Positions 45,201-55,292 are shown, numbered from the stretch's first letter. The stretch: DNA of 64,000 nt from Streptomyces sp. NBC_01460 (GCF_036227405.1 NZ_CP109473.1:6572001-6636000); one strand, 5' to 3'. Notes: generated by a model from the letters alone, not told the origin. Program-made: numbers and translations.

Positions 45201-46703
45201 GTGAGCACGCAGCAGGACACGCCCCCCAGCGGAAAGGGACTGTTCCGGACCAAGACGGTCGAACAGTCCATCCGTGATACCGAAGAACCGGAGCACGCGC
45301 TCAAGAAATCGCTCTCCGCGCTGGACCTCACGGTGTTCGGCGTGGGTGTCATCATCGGCACCGGGATCTTCGTCCTCACGGGCAAGGTCGCCAAGGAGAC
45401 GGCGGGCCCCGCCACGGCCCTCGCCTTCGTCGCGGCGGGCATCGTCTGTGCCCTGGCCGCACTCTGCTACGCCGAGTTCGCCTCCACCGTGCCGGTGGCC
45501 GGATCGGCGTACACCTTCTCGTACGCCTCGCTGGGCGAGCTGGTCGCCTGGATCATCGGCTGGGACCTGGTGCTGGAATTCGCGCTGGGCACCGCGGTGG
45601 TCGCCGTCGGCTGGTCCGGCTACGTGCGTTCACTCATGGACAACATCGGCTGGACGATGCCCGAGATCCTCTCCGGTCCCGATGTGGCGAGCGGATTCGG
45701 CTTCGACATCCTGGCGTTCGCCCTCGTGCTGATCCTGACGGTGATCCTCGTCCTCGGGATGAAGCTGTCCGCCCGGGTGACCACGGTCGTCGTCGCCATC
45801 AAGCTCGCGGTCGTGGCCATCGTGATCATCGCCGGCGCCTTCTTCATCAAGTCGGCCAACTACTCGCCCTTCATCCCCGAAGCGGAGAAGCAGGCCGGCG
45901 GATCCGGCCTGGACGCGCCGCTGGTCCAGCTGATCTTCGGCTACGAGCCGACGAACTTCGGCGTCATGGGCATCTTCACCGCGGCGTCCATCGTCTTCTT
46001 CGCCTTCATCGGCTTCGACGTCGTGGCCACCGCGGCCGAGGAGACCAAGCTCCCGCAGCGGGACATGCCGAGGGGGATCCTCGCCTCCCTCGTCATCTGC
46101 ACCCTGCTCTACGTCGCCGTGTCGATCGTCGTCACCGGCATGCAGAACTACTCCGAACTCTCCGTCAGCGCCCCGCTCGCCGACGCCTTCAAGGCCGTCG
46201 GGCACCCCTTCTACGCGGGCGTCATCAGCTTCGGCGCGGCGGTCGGGCTCACCACGGTCTGCATGATCCTGCTGCTCGGCCAGACCCGGGTGTTCTTCGC
46301 GATGAGCCGTGACGGGCTGCTCCCGAGGTTCTTCTCGGTGACGCACCCGCGCTTCGGGACCCCGTACCGTCCGACGATCCTGCTCGGCGTGATCATCGCG
46401 ATCGTGGCCGGCTTCACGAGCATCAACGAGCTGGCGACCCTGGTGAACATCGGCACGCTCTTCGCGTTCGTGGTCGTGGCCCTCGGCGTCATCGTCCTGC
46501 GCCGCACCCGGCCCGATCTCCACCGCGCCTTCCGCACCCCGTGGGTGCCGCTGCTCCCGATCGTGTCGGTGGCGGCCTCGGTCTGGCTGATGCTGAACCT
46601 GCCGGCCGAGACGTGGCTGCGGTTCGGGATCTGGATGGTGCTCGGCGTGATCATCTACTTCGTGTACGGGCGCCGCAACAGCCGTATGGCGAAGACCGGC
46701 TGA
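45201..46703 (+). CDS. APC-family amino-acid permease
   Basis: 500 residues with twelve membrane helices. The first helix carries GVGVIIGTGIFVLTG and helix 6 FFAFIGFDVVATAAEE, both substrate/sodium-site signatures of the cationic amino-acid transporter (CAT/YfnA) branch of the APC superfamily. Starts GTG at 45201 with GGAGG 7 nt upstream. It probably imports basic or branched amino acids; exact substrate unknown. It ends only 6 nt from the convergent NYN-domain gene, with no terminator between them. Confidence 0.9.
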   Translation: MSTQQDTPPSGKGLFRTKTVEQSIRDTEEPEHALKKSLSALDLTVFGVGVIIGTGIFVLTGKVAKETAGPATALAFVAAGIVCALAALCYAEFASTVPVAGSAYTFSYASLGELVAWIIGWDLVLEFALGTAVVAVGWSGYVRSLMDNIGWTMPEILSGPDVASGFGFDILAFALVLILTVILVLGMKLSARVTTVVVAIKLAVVAIVIIAGAFFIKSANYSPFIPEAEKQAGGSGLDAPLVQLIFGYEPTNFGVMGIFTAASIVFFAFIGFDVVATAAEETKLPQRDMPRGILASLVICTLLYVAVSIVVTGMQNYSELSVSAPLADAFKAVGHPFYAGVISFGAAVGLTTVCMILLLGQTRVFFAMSRDGLLPRFFSVTHPRFGTPYRPTILLGVIIAIVAGFTSINELATLVNIGTLFAFVVVALGVIVLRRTRPDLHRAFRTPWVPLLPIVSVAASVWLMLNLPAETWLRFGIWMVLGVIIYFVYGRRNSRMAKTG

Positions 46704-46709
46704 GCCCGG

Positions 46710-47108
46710 TCAGTCACGCCGCGGCGGCAGCGGTCGTACCGTGCGAGGGCCCGCGCACCGGGCCCCGTGCGCCTCGGCCCGCTGCCGCAGCTCGCGGTCG
46801 GCCGTGACCACGAGGCAGGACCGCGCTCCGCGTGCGGCGGCGGCCAGCGCGACGATCAGGTCGTCCCCGCTGCCCGGCGCCGCCTCCACCCGTACGCCCT
46901 GGACGGACGCGACCTCGCGCGCGGCGCCCTCCACGACCAGCACGATCTCGACGGGGCCGGCCTGCCCGGGCAGACCCTCCGCGGCGTACGGGACCAGTGA
47001 GTCCCGCAGCCGCTCGGCCGCCCCGCGCCGGTCCCGCCACCATCCATCAGGTACGGAGCCGACGACATTGGCGGCGTCGACGATCACGAGGGCCCTCTCA
47101 CCGGTCAT
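46710..47108 (-). CDS. NYN/PIN-like nuclease-fold protein
   Basis: 132 residues. ALVIVDAANVVG at the N-terminus and GSGDDLIVALAAAA then VVTADRELRQRA give the acidic residues of the NYN (PIN-like) fold, a family of metal-dependent RNases related to YacP/Rae1. Cytoplasmic. ATG at 47108, 17 nt downstream of the LCP gene stop, so probably co-transcribed with it. Short for the family but complete. Confidence 0.75.
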   Translation of the reverse strand: MTGERALVIVDAANVVGSVPDGWWRDRRGAAERLRDSLVPYAAEGLPGQAGPVEIVLVVEGAAREVASVQGVRVEAAPGSGDDLIVALAAAARGARSCLVVTADRELRQRAEAHGARCAGPRTVRPLPPRRD

Positions 47109-47125
47109 CCCCGAAGGATGACAGG

Positions 47126-48226
47126 TCAGCCGCCGGTCGCCGGCGACTTCTTGGCCGACTCGGGGATCGTGCCGTCCGTCCGGATGGCCTTCCAGAGGTC
47201 GCCGGCCTGGGGCTCGGAGGCCACCACGCGGTTGGGGTCCTGCTTGTCGTAGGCGACGGGCAGCATGATCGTCTCCATGGCGGAGGGATCGACGCCGTTC
47301 ATCGAGCGCGCGAACTCCGCGAGCGAGGTCAGGGAGGCGAGCCCCTCGTCGGTCGTGAGCGACTTGGTCGCGGAGTTGGCGATCTTGTAGGTGCTCGTCG
47401 GACTGCCCAGCAGGTCCTGCGACTTGATCTCCGTCAGCAGGGCGAGCAGGAACTGCTGCTGGAGCCCGATGCGGCCGAGGTCGCTGCCGTCGCCGACGCC
47501 GTGGCGGGTGCGGACGTAGGCGAGCGACTCGATGCCGTTCAGCCTGTGCGTGCCGGCGGTCAGGTCGAGGCCCGAGGCCTCGTCCTTGATCGGCTCCTCG
47601 ACCTTGACGGTGACCCCGCCTATCGCGTCGACGAGGTCCTTGAACCCGGCGAAGTTGATCTCCAGGTAGTGGTCGATCCGGACCCCGGACATCTTCTCCA
47701 CGGTCTTGACCACACAGGCCGGACCGATCTGCGAGTAGACGGAGTTGAACATGACCCGGTTCGCGGACGCCGTCTTCGAACCGTCGGCCTTGACGCACTC
47801 GGGCCGGGTCACCAGGGTGTCGCGCGGGATGGACACCGCCGTGGCCTCGGTGCGGCCCTCGGGTATGTGCACCACCAGTGCGGTGTCGGAGCGCGCCCCG
47901 CTGACGGCGCCGCCCCCGCCCAGCTCCTTGTTCTCCGCCCCGGCGCGCGAGTCGGAGCCGAGGACGAGCAGGTTCTGACCGGTGGTGGGGAGCTTCTCGG
48001 GGCGGTCCTCGCCGAGGGCCTTGTTGATGTCGACGCCCTTGATGTTGCCGTCGAGGTCCTGGTACATCCAGTACGCCGTGCCGCCGCCCGCGAGCAGGAG
48101 CACGAGGAGGACCCCGAGTGTGATCCTGAGTCCGCGGCGGCGCTTGCGTTCCTTCTTCCGGCCCCGCTTCGGAGCTTCCGCCCGTCGGGAGGCGCGCCGT
48201 CCTGGAGGCATGACGTCGTTGCTCAT
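47126..48226 (-). CDS. LytR-CpsA-Psr (LCP) protein, short form
   Basis: 366 residues. A very basic cytoplasmic N-terminus (KRGRKKERKRRRG) and one membrane helix (about 34-54) precede an extracellular LCP domain with LLVLGSDSR, RSDTALVVHI, VSIPRDT and YVRTRHG. The Arg/Asp set binds the polyprenyl pyrophosphate of the glycopolymer substrate. It lacks the LytR_C extension of the LCP protein at 17.4 kb. A -10-like TATAGT on the minus strand (48327-48322) lies about 100 nt upstream. It is adjacent to, and divergent from, a teichoic-acid-like locus, whose product it may ligate to peptidoglycan. Confidence 0.92.
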   Translation of the reverse strand: MSNDVMPPGRRASRRAEAPKRGRKKERKRRRGLRITLGVLLVLLLAGGGTAYWMYQDLDGNIKGVDINKALGEDRPEKLPTTGQNLLVLGSDSRAGAENKELGGGGAVSGARSDTALVVHIPEGRTEATAVSIPRDTLVTRPECVKADGSKTASANRVMFNSVYSQIGPACVVKTVEKMSGVRIDHYLEINFAGFKDLVDAIGGVTVKVEEPIKDEASGLDLTAGTHRLNGIESLAYVRTRHGVGDGSDLGRIGLQQQFLLALLTEIKSQDLLGSPTSTYKIANSATKSLTTDEGLASLTSLAEFARSMNGVDPSAMETIMLPVAYDKQDPNRVVASEPQAGDLWKAIRTDGTIPESAKKSPATGG

Positions 48227-48517
48227 CCTGTTCGAGTCCCTTGGTCTCGCGGCCCGGGAGGGCTGTGGGCGGGTTGGACTCGGGTGGGGGGAGGAGCCGG
48301 TCCGACTTCGGTGTGCGTAGCACTATAGACAGTCCGTCGAGCGTGCGTGCGAACACTGTGGGGCGTCATACGCGCCACAGCTCCCCCCGCGAAGCCGCCC
48401 ACCAGCACCGGGCCGTCACCATTCGGGCACTCAAAATTCTCTCATGTGAGGGACTAGTATGTGCCAGATTCGAAATCATGCGCGATGCGCCGGACGCCTG
48501 GAAAGGTGACTGCGGAA

Positions 48518-49603
48518 ATGCTCGGACAGGATGCCCGCGCGACCCCGAGGGTTGCTTCCGGGGCAGGCGCGTTGCAGGGCATCTGGCTCACCCGGGGCAA
48601 GGAGGGCCGTCTCACGGCGTACGCGTCGGCCGAGGGCGGACTCAGGCGCTGGACCGAGAGCCGGCCCGGGAGTCCGGACTGGGGGCGGTCCACGCTCGTC
48701 CCCATGCCAGGTCTCACCCATCTGTCCGTCACGCAGGACGACAGCGCCTACGTGCACTTCGTCGGACGCCGCGAGCGCAGAACCGCTGACCGTCGGACCG
48801 TCGTGGACATCGTGCACGCCCTTCAGTACCAGTCGGGGCGTCCGGTCACCGAGTGGCGTTCGCTGGGAAATCCGCACAAGGGTGCCGACGATGCCGCCAG
48901 GCTCGGCCCGCCGGCCGCGGTGGTGACGACCGCGGGAATGGTGCACATCTTCGTCCGGAACGCGGACGGTGGCCTGGCGCTCCGGCGGGAACAGAGCGAC
49001 GGCAAGTGGCGTGGCTGGGAGGACCGCAAGGGCGTGGCCGGCATCGAGGGGGGCCTCGCCGCCATCGCCCTTTCCTCGGGCCGTATCGAGTTGTTCGCGA
49101 CCACGGCCGACGGGACGCTGCACTGGTTCCAGAAGGAGGCCGGCGGAGGGCTGGGGGACGGGTACCCGTCACGTCTCGCGGTGTCCCAGGACACCTTGGC
49201 GGTCCTGGAGACCGGGCCCGACCGGCCCACTTTCTACTGGACCGATCCGGGTGGCCGTGGAGTTGTCGCCTACCGGGCGGGAGGGTGGCCCATGGCTCTG
49301 GGCGGCGCACCGGGCGAGGGCGCCCATGGGGCGGCCCGCGCCTTCCTGGACGGCTACGACTGCACGGTGCTGGCCCATCGCGGCGCGGAGGGGACCGCCG
49401 TGGTGGGGGTGGGTGTCACCGAGGGGGAGGACAACGGTGTGTGGTGGTCGGACACAGGGGTGCGATGTCTGGCCGCACCGGCGCTCGCACAGGACGCGTT
49501 CGGCAGGCTCGTGGTGGCGGTCATCGACGAGCAGGGAACCCCGAAGGTGGCCAGGCAGACAGACGGGCCGGGGCTGACGCTCTCGGAATGGTGCGCTCTC
49601 TGA
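48518..49603 (+). CDS. Beta-propeller (PLL-like) protein
   Basis: 361 residues built of repeated units with Gly-Trp-Trp-Asp/His spacing: LTAYASAEGGLRRWTES, VHIFVRNADGGLALRREQ, IELFATTADGTLHWFQKE, FYWTDPGGRGVVAYRAGG and VGVTEGEDNGVWWSD. This is the pattern of PLL/fucolectin-like seven-blade propellers, which bind sugars. No signal peptide, as in the genes downstream. ATG at 48518 is used; GTG at 48506 is possible. It precedes a GT2-glycerophosphotransferase gene by 342 nt with its own promoter, so it may be a separate unit. Sugar binding is inferred. Confidence 0.6.
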   Translation: MLGQDARATPRVASGAGALQGIWLTRGKEGRLTAYASAEGGLRRWTESRPGSPDWGRSTLVPMPGLTHLSVTQDDSAYVHFVGRRERRTADRRTVVDIVHALQYQSGRPVTEWRSLGNPHKGADDAARLGPPAAVVTTAGMVHIFVRNADGGLALRREQSDGKWRGWEDRKGVAGIEGGLAAIALSSGRIELFATTADGTLHWFQKEAGGGLGDGYPSRLAVSQDTLAVLETGPDRPTFYWTDPGGRGVVAYRAGGWPMALGGAPGEGAHGAARAFLDGYDCTVLAHRGAEGTAVVGVGVTEGEDNGVWWSDTGVRCLAAPALAQDAFGRLVVAVIDEQGTPKVARQTDGPGLTLSEWCAL

Positions 49604-49765
49604 CATCCGCACGGGCGGAACGTCCGGCCTCACGTCCGCGTCGCGGCGCTTGAGGCCTTCTCCGTCAGATCGACCGGCGGCATCTATGGTTGTGCGCCGG
49701 GGAGTATGGCGTGTGTCACGCGCTTCTGTCGAGAGCAATGCATGATCTTGTGCTGAATCTGCACA

Positions 49766-49793
49766 TTGACATCCTTTAATGTTCACTTAAGAT
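49766..49793 (+). promoter_or_regulatory. Sigma-70/HrdB-like promoter of the teichoic-acid-type operon
   Basis: TTGACA (49766-49771), a 16-nt spacer and TAAGAT (49788-49793), in AT-rich DNA rare in this window. It lies about 150 nt upstream of the GT2-TagF start. The remaining 5' part of the 342-nt gap shows nothing else recognisable. Confidence 0.6.
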
Positions 49794-49945
49794 TTGCGTT
49801 TGAAGCGACAGTTCGAGAGCTGAGCCGCGAGGCGCTCGACGGGGGTGCCCGATTGCGGGTCGAAGGCGACTCGACCGGGCGGTGCGCGGAAGCTGGGAAT
49901 CGAAGGGGTGCAGGTGCTCTCCTGCCTCGAACTGGAGTGTGAATA

Positions 49946-52900
49946 ATGGATGCTGGGCTGCCCCGCTTGAGTGTCATCGTCCCGTTCCAGGACGTGGAGA
50001 TCTACCTCGCGGAGTGCCTGGAGTCCATTGCGCGGCAGACGTTCCGCGACTTCGAAGTGATCATGGTCGACGACGGATCGACGGACTCGTCCACGGCGAT
50101 AGCGGAGGGGTTCTGCGCCGAGGACCCCCGCTTCCGGCTGATACGCCAGGAGGCGAACGGCCCCGGGCACGCGCGCAACACCGGGCTGCGCGCGATGCAT
50201 CCGGCCGGCGAGTTCCTGGTGTTCGCCGACGGCGACGACGTCATTCCCGAGTACGCCTACGAACTGCTCATCCGCACACTCTCCGAGTCCGGATCGGATT
50301 TCGTCTCCGGAAACGTGCAGATGATGAATTCCACGACGAAGTGGCAATCCCCCCTCCACAAGGGGCCGATGCAGCGGGACCGCAAGGGCACCCACATCAC
50401 GCGCTTCGAGGCGCTCATCTATGACCGCACCGTCTGGAACAAGGTGTTCCGGAGGAGCTTCTGGGACTACCACTTCATCCAGTTCCCCGAAGGGGTTCTC
50501 TACGAGGACTCCTGGGTCAACATGTTCGCTCACTTCAAGGCCGCCAAGGTCGATGTCATCACCGACATCGTCTACTTCTGGCGAAGACGGGACGGCGGAG
50601 CCGCCCCGTCGATCACCCAGAGACACACCGAGCTCAGCAACCTCCAGGACCGTGTCGCGGCGGTCCAGTCCGTGAGCCGCTTCCTCGGGCAGCACCGCTC
50701 ACGCTCGTTCCGGGACCACAAGCGGAAGTACGACCTCGCCTGCCTGAAGTCGGACCTGATGCTGCACCTGAAGGTCCTTCCCGACGCCGACGAGGAGTAC
50801 CGGGACGCCTTCATGTACGCGGCCCAGGACTTCCTCGGTGAGGCTGACGACGACATCATCGACGAACTCCCGGCGGATGCCCGGGTCAAGTGGCTCCTCG
50901 TCCACCAGGGCCGGCTCGGCGAGCTCCTGGACGTTCTCGAGTTCGAACGGAAAGGCGGCCCGCTGCCTGTCCGCAGGCGGTTCCGCCGTTACCTGAACTA
51001 CCCTCATCTGGGCAACCGGGAGACGGGCCTCTACAAGCGCGACTACCGGCTCGACAAGGAGCTGTCGCCCTTCAGTTCGCTCACGGGCGCGCAGTGGAAG
51101 GGTGAGTGGCTCACCCTGACCGGATCCGCCTATGTGCGCTTCATCAACGTGCACAAGCGGCACATGTCCACGAAGATGCTGGCCCTGCGGAACAAGAAGA
51201 CGGGCAACACGCTCGTCAACCTGGCACGGACCGTCTACTACCCGCAGGCCACCGAGTACTCGAACCAGAACCGTTACTGCTACGACTGGGCAGGCTTCGA
51301 AAGCCGCTTCGACACCACGCGTCTCAAGAAGAAGGGTGAGTGGGTCGAGGGCACCTGGGACGTCGCGGCAGGTGTCTTCAGCCGCGGGCTGTTCCGCTAC
51401 AAGAGCATCGGACGCGGTGGGGCGGGCGTCGCCGCCAACCCGCCGATCCGCTATGTGGACAAGAACACGCGCATCGTGCCGCTCTTCGTCCAGGGCGGTC
51501 TCAAGATCCGCGTCGAGAGAGTGCGCTGCCGCATCACCAGGCACCGCGTGGCCGGCCAGTATCTCGAGCTGGGAGGCGTCTACCTCGGACCCAAGATCCC
51601 GGAGTGGGGAAAGCTCCGCGTCACCAGCATGAACGGTGCGGGGCGGCACGACGCCTGGATGTCCTTCCAGCCCGGCGGCGAGGGGTGGTGCACCTTCGTC
51701 GCCCGGATCCCCCTGAACAACCTGGTGCCCGGCTCGCGGGGATCGGGCGACGGATCCGTACCGCAGGCATGGACCATGGGAAGCAACGGCTGGAAGACGA
51801 CCGTCCATCTGGAAGGGCGTAAATCACCGCTGTACCCCGTGATGGCCGAGGACACGGACGACGGGCACTATCGGATGCCCGAAGGGCTGCAGACCGACGA
51901 CGGCGACCGCGAGATCGTCGCCCACCGCAACGGTTCGGGCTACGTGGTCCTCTTCGAGCGCTCCGCCCTGCCCCTGGTCACCGACTACTGCTGGCGCGAG
52001 GACGGTTCACTCGAGATCATCGGCCGGTACTCCTGTGCGGACCGGCTGACCCCGCACGAGAGGAGCGCCGCCCACCTGGTCGTACGGTCACGCGCCCATG
52101 GCGCCGAGCGCGCGGTGGCCGTCGAATGGGACGGTCCTCGCTTCCGCTGTGTGGTCACCCCCGCGGCGATGCGGACCCTCGCAGGGGCCATCCCGCTCGC
52201 CGCGGGCCGCTGGGACTTCTTCCTGCGTCGTCAGGACCCCTCCGAGGTGTCGCCGGACGAGCGCCTGCCGGACCTCATGCTCAAGATCGAGCAGAGCCTC
52301 ATCAGTACCTTTCCGCAGGAGGTCGAGACGCACGGCAGGGGGTACGACCTCCAGGCCGAGGCCTACGACCGGCTGTCGCTGCTCGTCCGCTCCGCGATGG
52401 CCGAGGACGCCCGGGGGCCGTACCGCCAGAAGCTGCTGCGCACCAGGAGCTACCCCCAGGCCCGTCGGCAGCCGATCAGGCCCGCCGTGCTGTTCGACGC
52501 CTTCAAGGGCACCCAGTACTCGGACAGTCCACGAGCCGTCCACGAGGAACTGGTCCGGCGCGGAGTCCCGCTGGAGCACCTGTGGGTGGTCCGCGACGAC
52601 CAGGTCCAGGTGCCTCCGACAGCGAGGGCCGTCCGCATGTGGTCGTCGGAGTGGTACGAGGCGCTGGCCACCTCCCGTTACGTCGTCGCGAACAACCATC
52701 TCCCCGACTGGTTCGAGAAGCGCGCGGAGCAGGTGGTCGTGCAGACCTGGCACGGCACCCCGCTCAAGAAGATCGGCCACGACATCGAGGCCGTCCACTT
52801 CGCCGACCAGCGCTATCTGGAACGGGTGGCGAAGGAGGTCCAGAACTGGGACATGCTGGTCTCCCCGAACAGCTTCTCCACGCCCATCCTCAAGCGGGCC

Positions 52901-53752
52901 TTCCAGTTCCCCGGGGAGATGGTCGAGTGCGGCTACCCCCGCAACGACATCCTGCGTCGCCCTGGCACGGAGCGGCGTGCGGAGGAGATCAGACAGCGCA
53001 TCGGACTGCCGGCGGGGAAGCGCATCATCATGTACGCACCCACCTGGCGCGACGACCAGTTCTACGCACCCGGCAAGTACAAGTTCGACTTCCGGATCGA
53101 CCTCGACGACGCCCGCAGACGCCTCGGTGACGATCACGTGCTGATGGTCCGCCGGCACCCCAACGTCGTGGACCCGGTCCCGGGCGCCGGGGACGGTTTC
53201 GTCTTCGACGTGTCCGACTACCCGGACATGGCGGATCTCTCCCTCATCACCGATGTGATGATCACGGACTACTCGTCCCTGATGTTCGACTTCGTCAACA
53301 CCGGACGTCCCATCCTGTTCTTCACCTACGACCTGGACCACTACCGGGACACGCTCCGGGGCTTCTACTTCGACTTCGAGCAGAGCGCTCCCGGGCCGCT
53401 GCTGTTCGAATCGGCTGAACTCATCTCCGCGATCGAGGACATCGACCGCATCCAGGAGGGGTACGCCGACCGCTACCAGTGGTTCCAGGAGGAGTTCTGC
53501 GACCTGGACGACGGGTACGCCTCCGCCCGCCTGGCGGATCACATCCTCGTCGCCGGAGGCGATCTCGACCCGTCCCGGCCCCAGGCCCCGGCGACGGAAG
53601 CGCACGGGCCCGCCGGCGACCGCGGGTTCCTGTCGCGGGCCGGCAACGACGCGGTGAGGGCGGTCCTGCATGCGGAGAGCGACGTACGGCAAGCCCCGTA
53701 CCCCCCGGCCGGATCGCAGTCCCAGGTGAGAATGGATTCCGCACATGTCTAA
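49946..53752 (+). CDS. GT2 glycosyltransferase-TagF/TagB glycerophosphotransferase fusion
   Basis: 1268 residues. Residues 7-230 are a GT-A family 2 glycosyltransferase (LSVIVPFQDVEIYLAECLES; VDDGST 41-46; FADGDD with the DxD at 95-97). Residues about 330-800 are beta-rich with no family I can name. Residues about 840-1200 form a CDP-glycerol glycerophosphotransferase (Glyphos_transf) domain, with TWHGTPLKKIG, MYAPTWRDDQFY, VRRHPN and MITDYSSLMFDF as the catalytic His/Asp motifs of TagB/TagF. It would build a poly(glycosyl)glycerol-phosphate wall polymer at the inner membrane face. ATG at 49946 behind GGAG. Its end overlaps the next gene by 8 nt (ATGTCTAA). Confidence 0.9.
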   Translation: MDAGLPRLSVIVPFQDVEIYLAECLESIARQTFRDFEVIMVDDGSTDSSTAIAEGFCAEDPRFRLIRQEANGPGHARNTGLRAMHPAGEFLVFADGDDVIPEYAYELLIRTLSESGSDFVSGNVQMMNSTTKWQSPLHKGPMQRDRKGTHITRFEALIYDRTVWNKVFRRSFWDYHFIQFPEGVLYEDSWVNMFAHFKAAKVDVITDIVYFWRRRDGGAAPSITQRHTELSNLQDRVAAVQSVSRFLGQHRSRSFRDHKRKYDLACLKSDLMLHLKVLPDADEEYRDAFMYAAQDFLGEADDDIIDELPADARVKWLLVHQGRLGELLDVLEFERKGGPLPVRRRFRRYLNYPHLGNRETGLYKRDYRLDKELSPFSSLTGAQWKGEWLTLTGSAYVRFINVHKRHMSTKMLALRNKKTGNTLVNLARTVYYPQATEYSNQNRYCYDWAGFESRFDTTRLKKKGEWVEGTWDVAAGVFSRGLFRYKSIGRGGAGVAANPPIRYVDKNTRIVPLFVQGGLKIRVERVRCRITRHRVAGQYLELGGVYLGPKIPEWGKLRVTSMNGAGRHDAWMSFQPGGEGWCTFVARIPLNNLVPGSRGSGDGSVPQAWTMGSNGWKTTVHLEGRKSPLYPVMAEDTDDGHYRMPEGLQTDDGDREIVAHRNGSGYVVLFERSALPLVTDYCWREDGSLEIIGRYSCADRLTPHERSAAHLVVRSRAHGAERAVAVEWDGPRFRCVVTPAAMRTLAGAIPLAAGRWDFFLRRQDPSEVSPDERLPDLMLKIEQSLISTFPQEVETHGRGYDLQAEAYDRLSLLVRSAMAEDARGPYRQKLLRTRSYPQARRQPIRPAVLFDAFKGTQYSDSPRAVHEELVRRGVPLEHLWVVRDDQVQVPPTARAVRMWSSEWYEALATSRYVVANNHLPDWFEKRAEQVVVQTWHGTPLKKIGHDIEAVHFADQRYLERVAKEVQNWDMLVSPNSFSTPILKRAFQFPGEMVECGYPRNDILRRPGTERRAEEIRQRIGLPAGKRIIMYAPTWRDDQFYAPGKYKFDFRIDLDDARRRLGDDHVLMVRRHPNVVDPVPGAGDGFVFDVSDYPDMADLSLITDVMITDYSSLMFDFVNTGRPILFFTYDLDHYRDTLRGFYFDFEQSAPGPLLFESAELISAIEDIDRIQEGYADRYQWFQEEFCDLDDGYASARLADHILVAGGDLDPSRPQAPATEAHGPAGDRGFLSRAGNDAVRAVLHAESDVRQAPYPPAGSQSQVRMDSAHV

Positions 53753-55292
53753 CGCAGCTCCGGCCGGCCGCAGAATCTTCACCGGTGTGGAAGCGTCGGG
53801 GAAGTTCCCCATCGACTACAAGTTCACGCATGCGAGAAACGGCAACCGGCGCCTGATGGTCGTCTTCGCCAACCTCAACGCGCCCGACGAGTACGGGTGG
53901 GGCAACGGAGTGCTCGACAAGACGCGGTCCAACATCCTCTGGATACGCGACAAGTTCGACGGTGTGAACAGTTACTACCTCTGCAAGGAGATGGACTTCT
54001 CGCTGGAGGAGTCCGTCATCGGTCTCATCTCCCGCGTCATGCACGCACTCGAACTGACCCCGGACGACTGCATCATGTTCGGCAGCTCGAAGGGCGGCAC
54101 GGCCGCCCTGTACTACGGCCTGAAGTACGGTTTCCGCGACATCGTCGCCAGCGTGCCCCAGTTCGCGATCGGCTCCTTCGTGAGGGAGCACATGAAGCCC
54201 ACCGCCCGCTTCATGATGGGCGAGGGAGTGCCGGAGCACAACGTCGAGATCATCGACTCGCTGCTCCCCGACACGGTGTGGCGGAGCAGTAACCGCAATG
54301 CCAACATCTACCTGATCTCCTCTCCGCAGGACGAGCAGTACAAGCAGCATGTCGAGCCGTACATCGGGCACTTCCGCGATTACACCAACTTCAACTTCAT
54401 CTACAACGACTCCCCCCTCATCGCCGGGCACGGCAAGGTGACCCTGCGGAACCTCCCCGTCATGCTGGGGCTGGCCAACCTCCTCGTCGACGGTGTCACC
54501 CCGCGCATCGGAACCATCCGCAACGGGTACGAGCAGCCGGACCGCAGCACCACGGGCATCGACGACTACCTCAAGTCGACGTCCCGGCTCAAGGACACGT
54601 TCACCGCGCCCACCGTCCACACGCCGGTATCGGGCGGGACGACACCCGGGCGGATGGTCGCGTTCACCGGATCGGCACCCGGCGCGGTGCGGGTGAGCCT
54701 CTGGGAGAACGGGAAGTTCCTGTCGTCCCCCCAGGTGGGGCCCGACGGTAACTGGAGCTGGGACCCGGACCGCGACTGGTCGGTGGGCAAGCATGTCATC
54801 CGCCTGTTCGCGGTGGACGCCGCCGGCTACCACTCCCCGCGGACCGAGGTCGTCTTCAGCGTCCCGGAGAGGAGTGCCGCTACGGTGCCGGCGGCTCCGA
54901 CTCCGGCTCCGGGCCGCGCGGAGGACCTGATGGGCACGGGCCCGCTGTTCTCCGCCCAGGCGCCGATGACGCCTCCCCTCGCACCGGTGGTCGCGGCACC
55001 GGCACCTGGCCAGCAACTGCCGGGAACCGCCGTCGCCTTCAGTGGCTATGCTCCTGGCGCGGTCCGGGTCGAGTTCGGCGAAGCCGGTGCGGCTCTGGGC
55101 GCCAGCCACGTCACGCCGGAGGGCACCTGGGTCTGGGAATCCGGCTGGGCGTGGGCCGAGGGCCCGCACACGGTCGAGTGCTTCTCCGTGGACGCGTCCG
55201 GCAACCCGTCCCGCCCGGTCCCGATCGCCTTCACCGTGGTGAACGTCTACGCCGTGCCGGCGAACGGCGCGTACCTCGACGGGCGTTACTGA
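53745..55292 (+). CDS. Asp2/XcbB-like alpha/beta hydrolase with two Ig-like domains (copy 1)
   Basis: 515 residues, no signal peptide. Residues 10-250 look like an alpha/beta hydrolase: nucleophile elbow GSSKGG (113-118) with Ser115, candidate Asp196 in SSPQDEQ and His229 in AGHGKV, a triad in correct order. The fold recalls Asp2 and XcbB/CpsF, which serve glycan acylation or capsule synthesis. Residues 289-376 and 413-505 are two Ig-like repeats (APGAVRVSLWENGK; APGAVRVEFGEAG). It overlaps the TagF-fusion gene by 8 nt, so they are coupled. A paralogue follows 42 nt later. Acyl transfer to the teichoic-acid-like polymer is inference. Confidence 0.72.
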   Translation: MSNAAPAGRRIFTGVEASGKFPIDYKFTHARNGNRRLMVVFANLNAPDEYGWGNGVLDKTRSNILWIRDKFDGVNSYYLCKEMDFSLEESVIGLISRVMHALELTPDDCIMFGSSKGGTAALYYGLKYGFRDIVASVPQFAIGSFVREHMKPTARFMMGEGVPEHNVEIIDSLLPDTVWRSSNRNANIYLISSPQDEQYKQHVEPYIGHFRDYTNFNFIYNDSPLIAGHGKVTLRNLPVMLGLANLLVDGVTPRIGTIRNGYEQPDRSTTGIDDYLKSTSRLKDTFTAPTVHTPVSGGTTPGRMVAFTGSAPGAVRVSLWENGKFLSSPQVGPDGNWSWDPDRDWSVGKHVIRLFAVDAAGYHSPRTEVVFSVPERSAATVPAAPTPAPGRAEDLMGTGPLFSAQAPMTPPLAPVVAAPAPGQQLPGTAVAFSGYAPGAVRVEFGEAGAALGASHVTPEGTWVWESGWAWAEGPHTVECFSVDASGNPSRPVPIAFTVVNVYAVPANGAYLDGRY

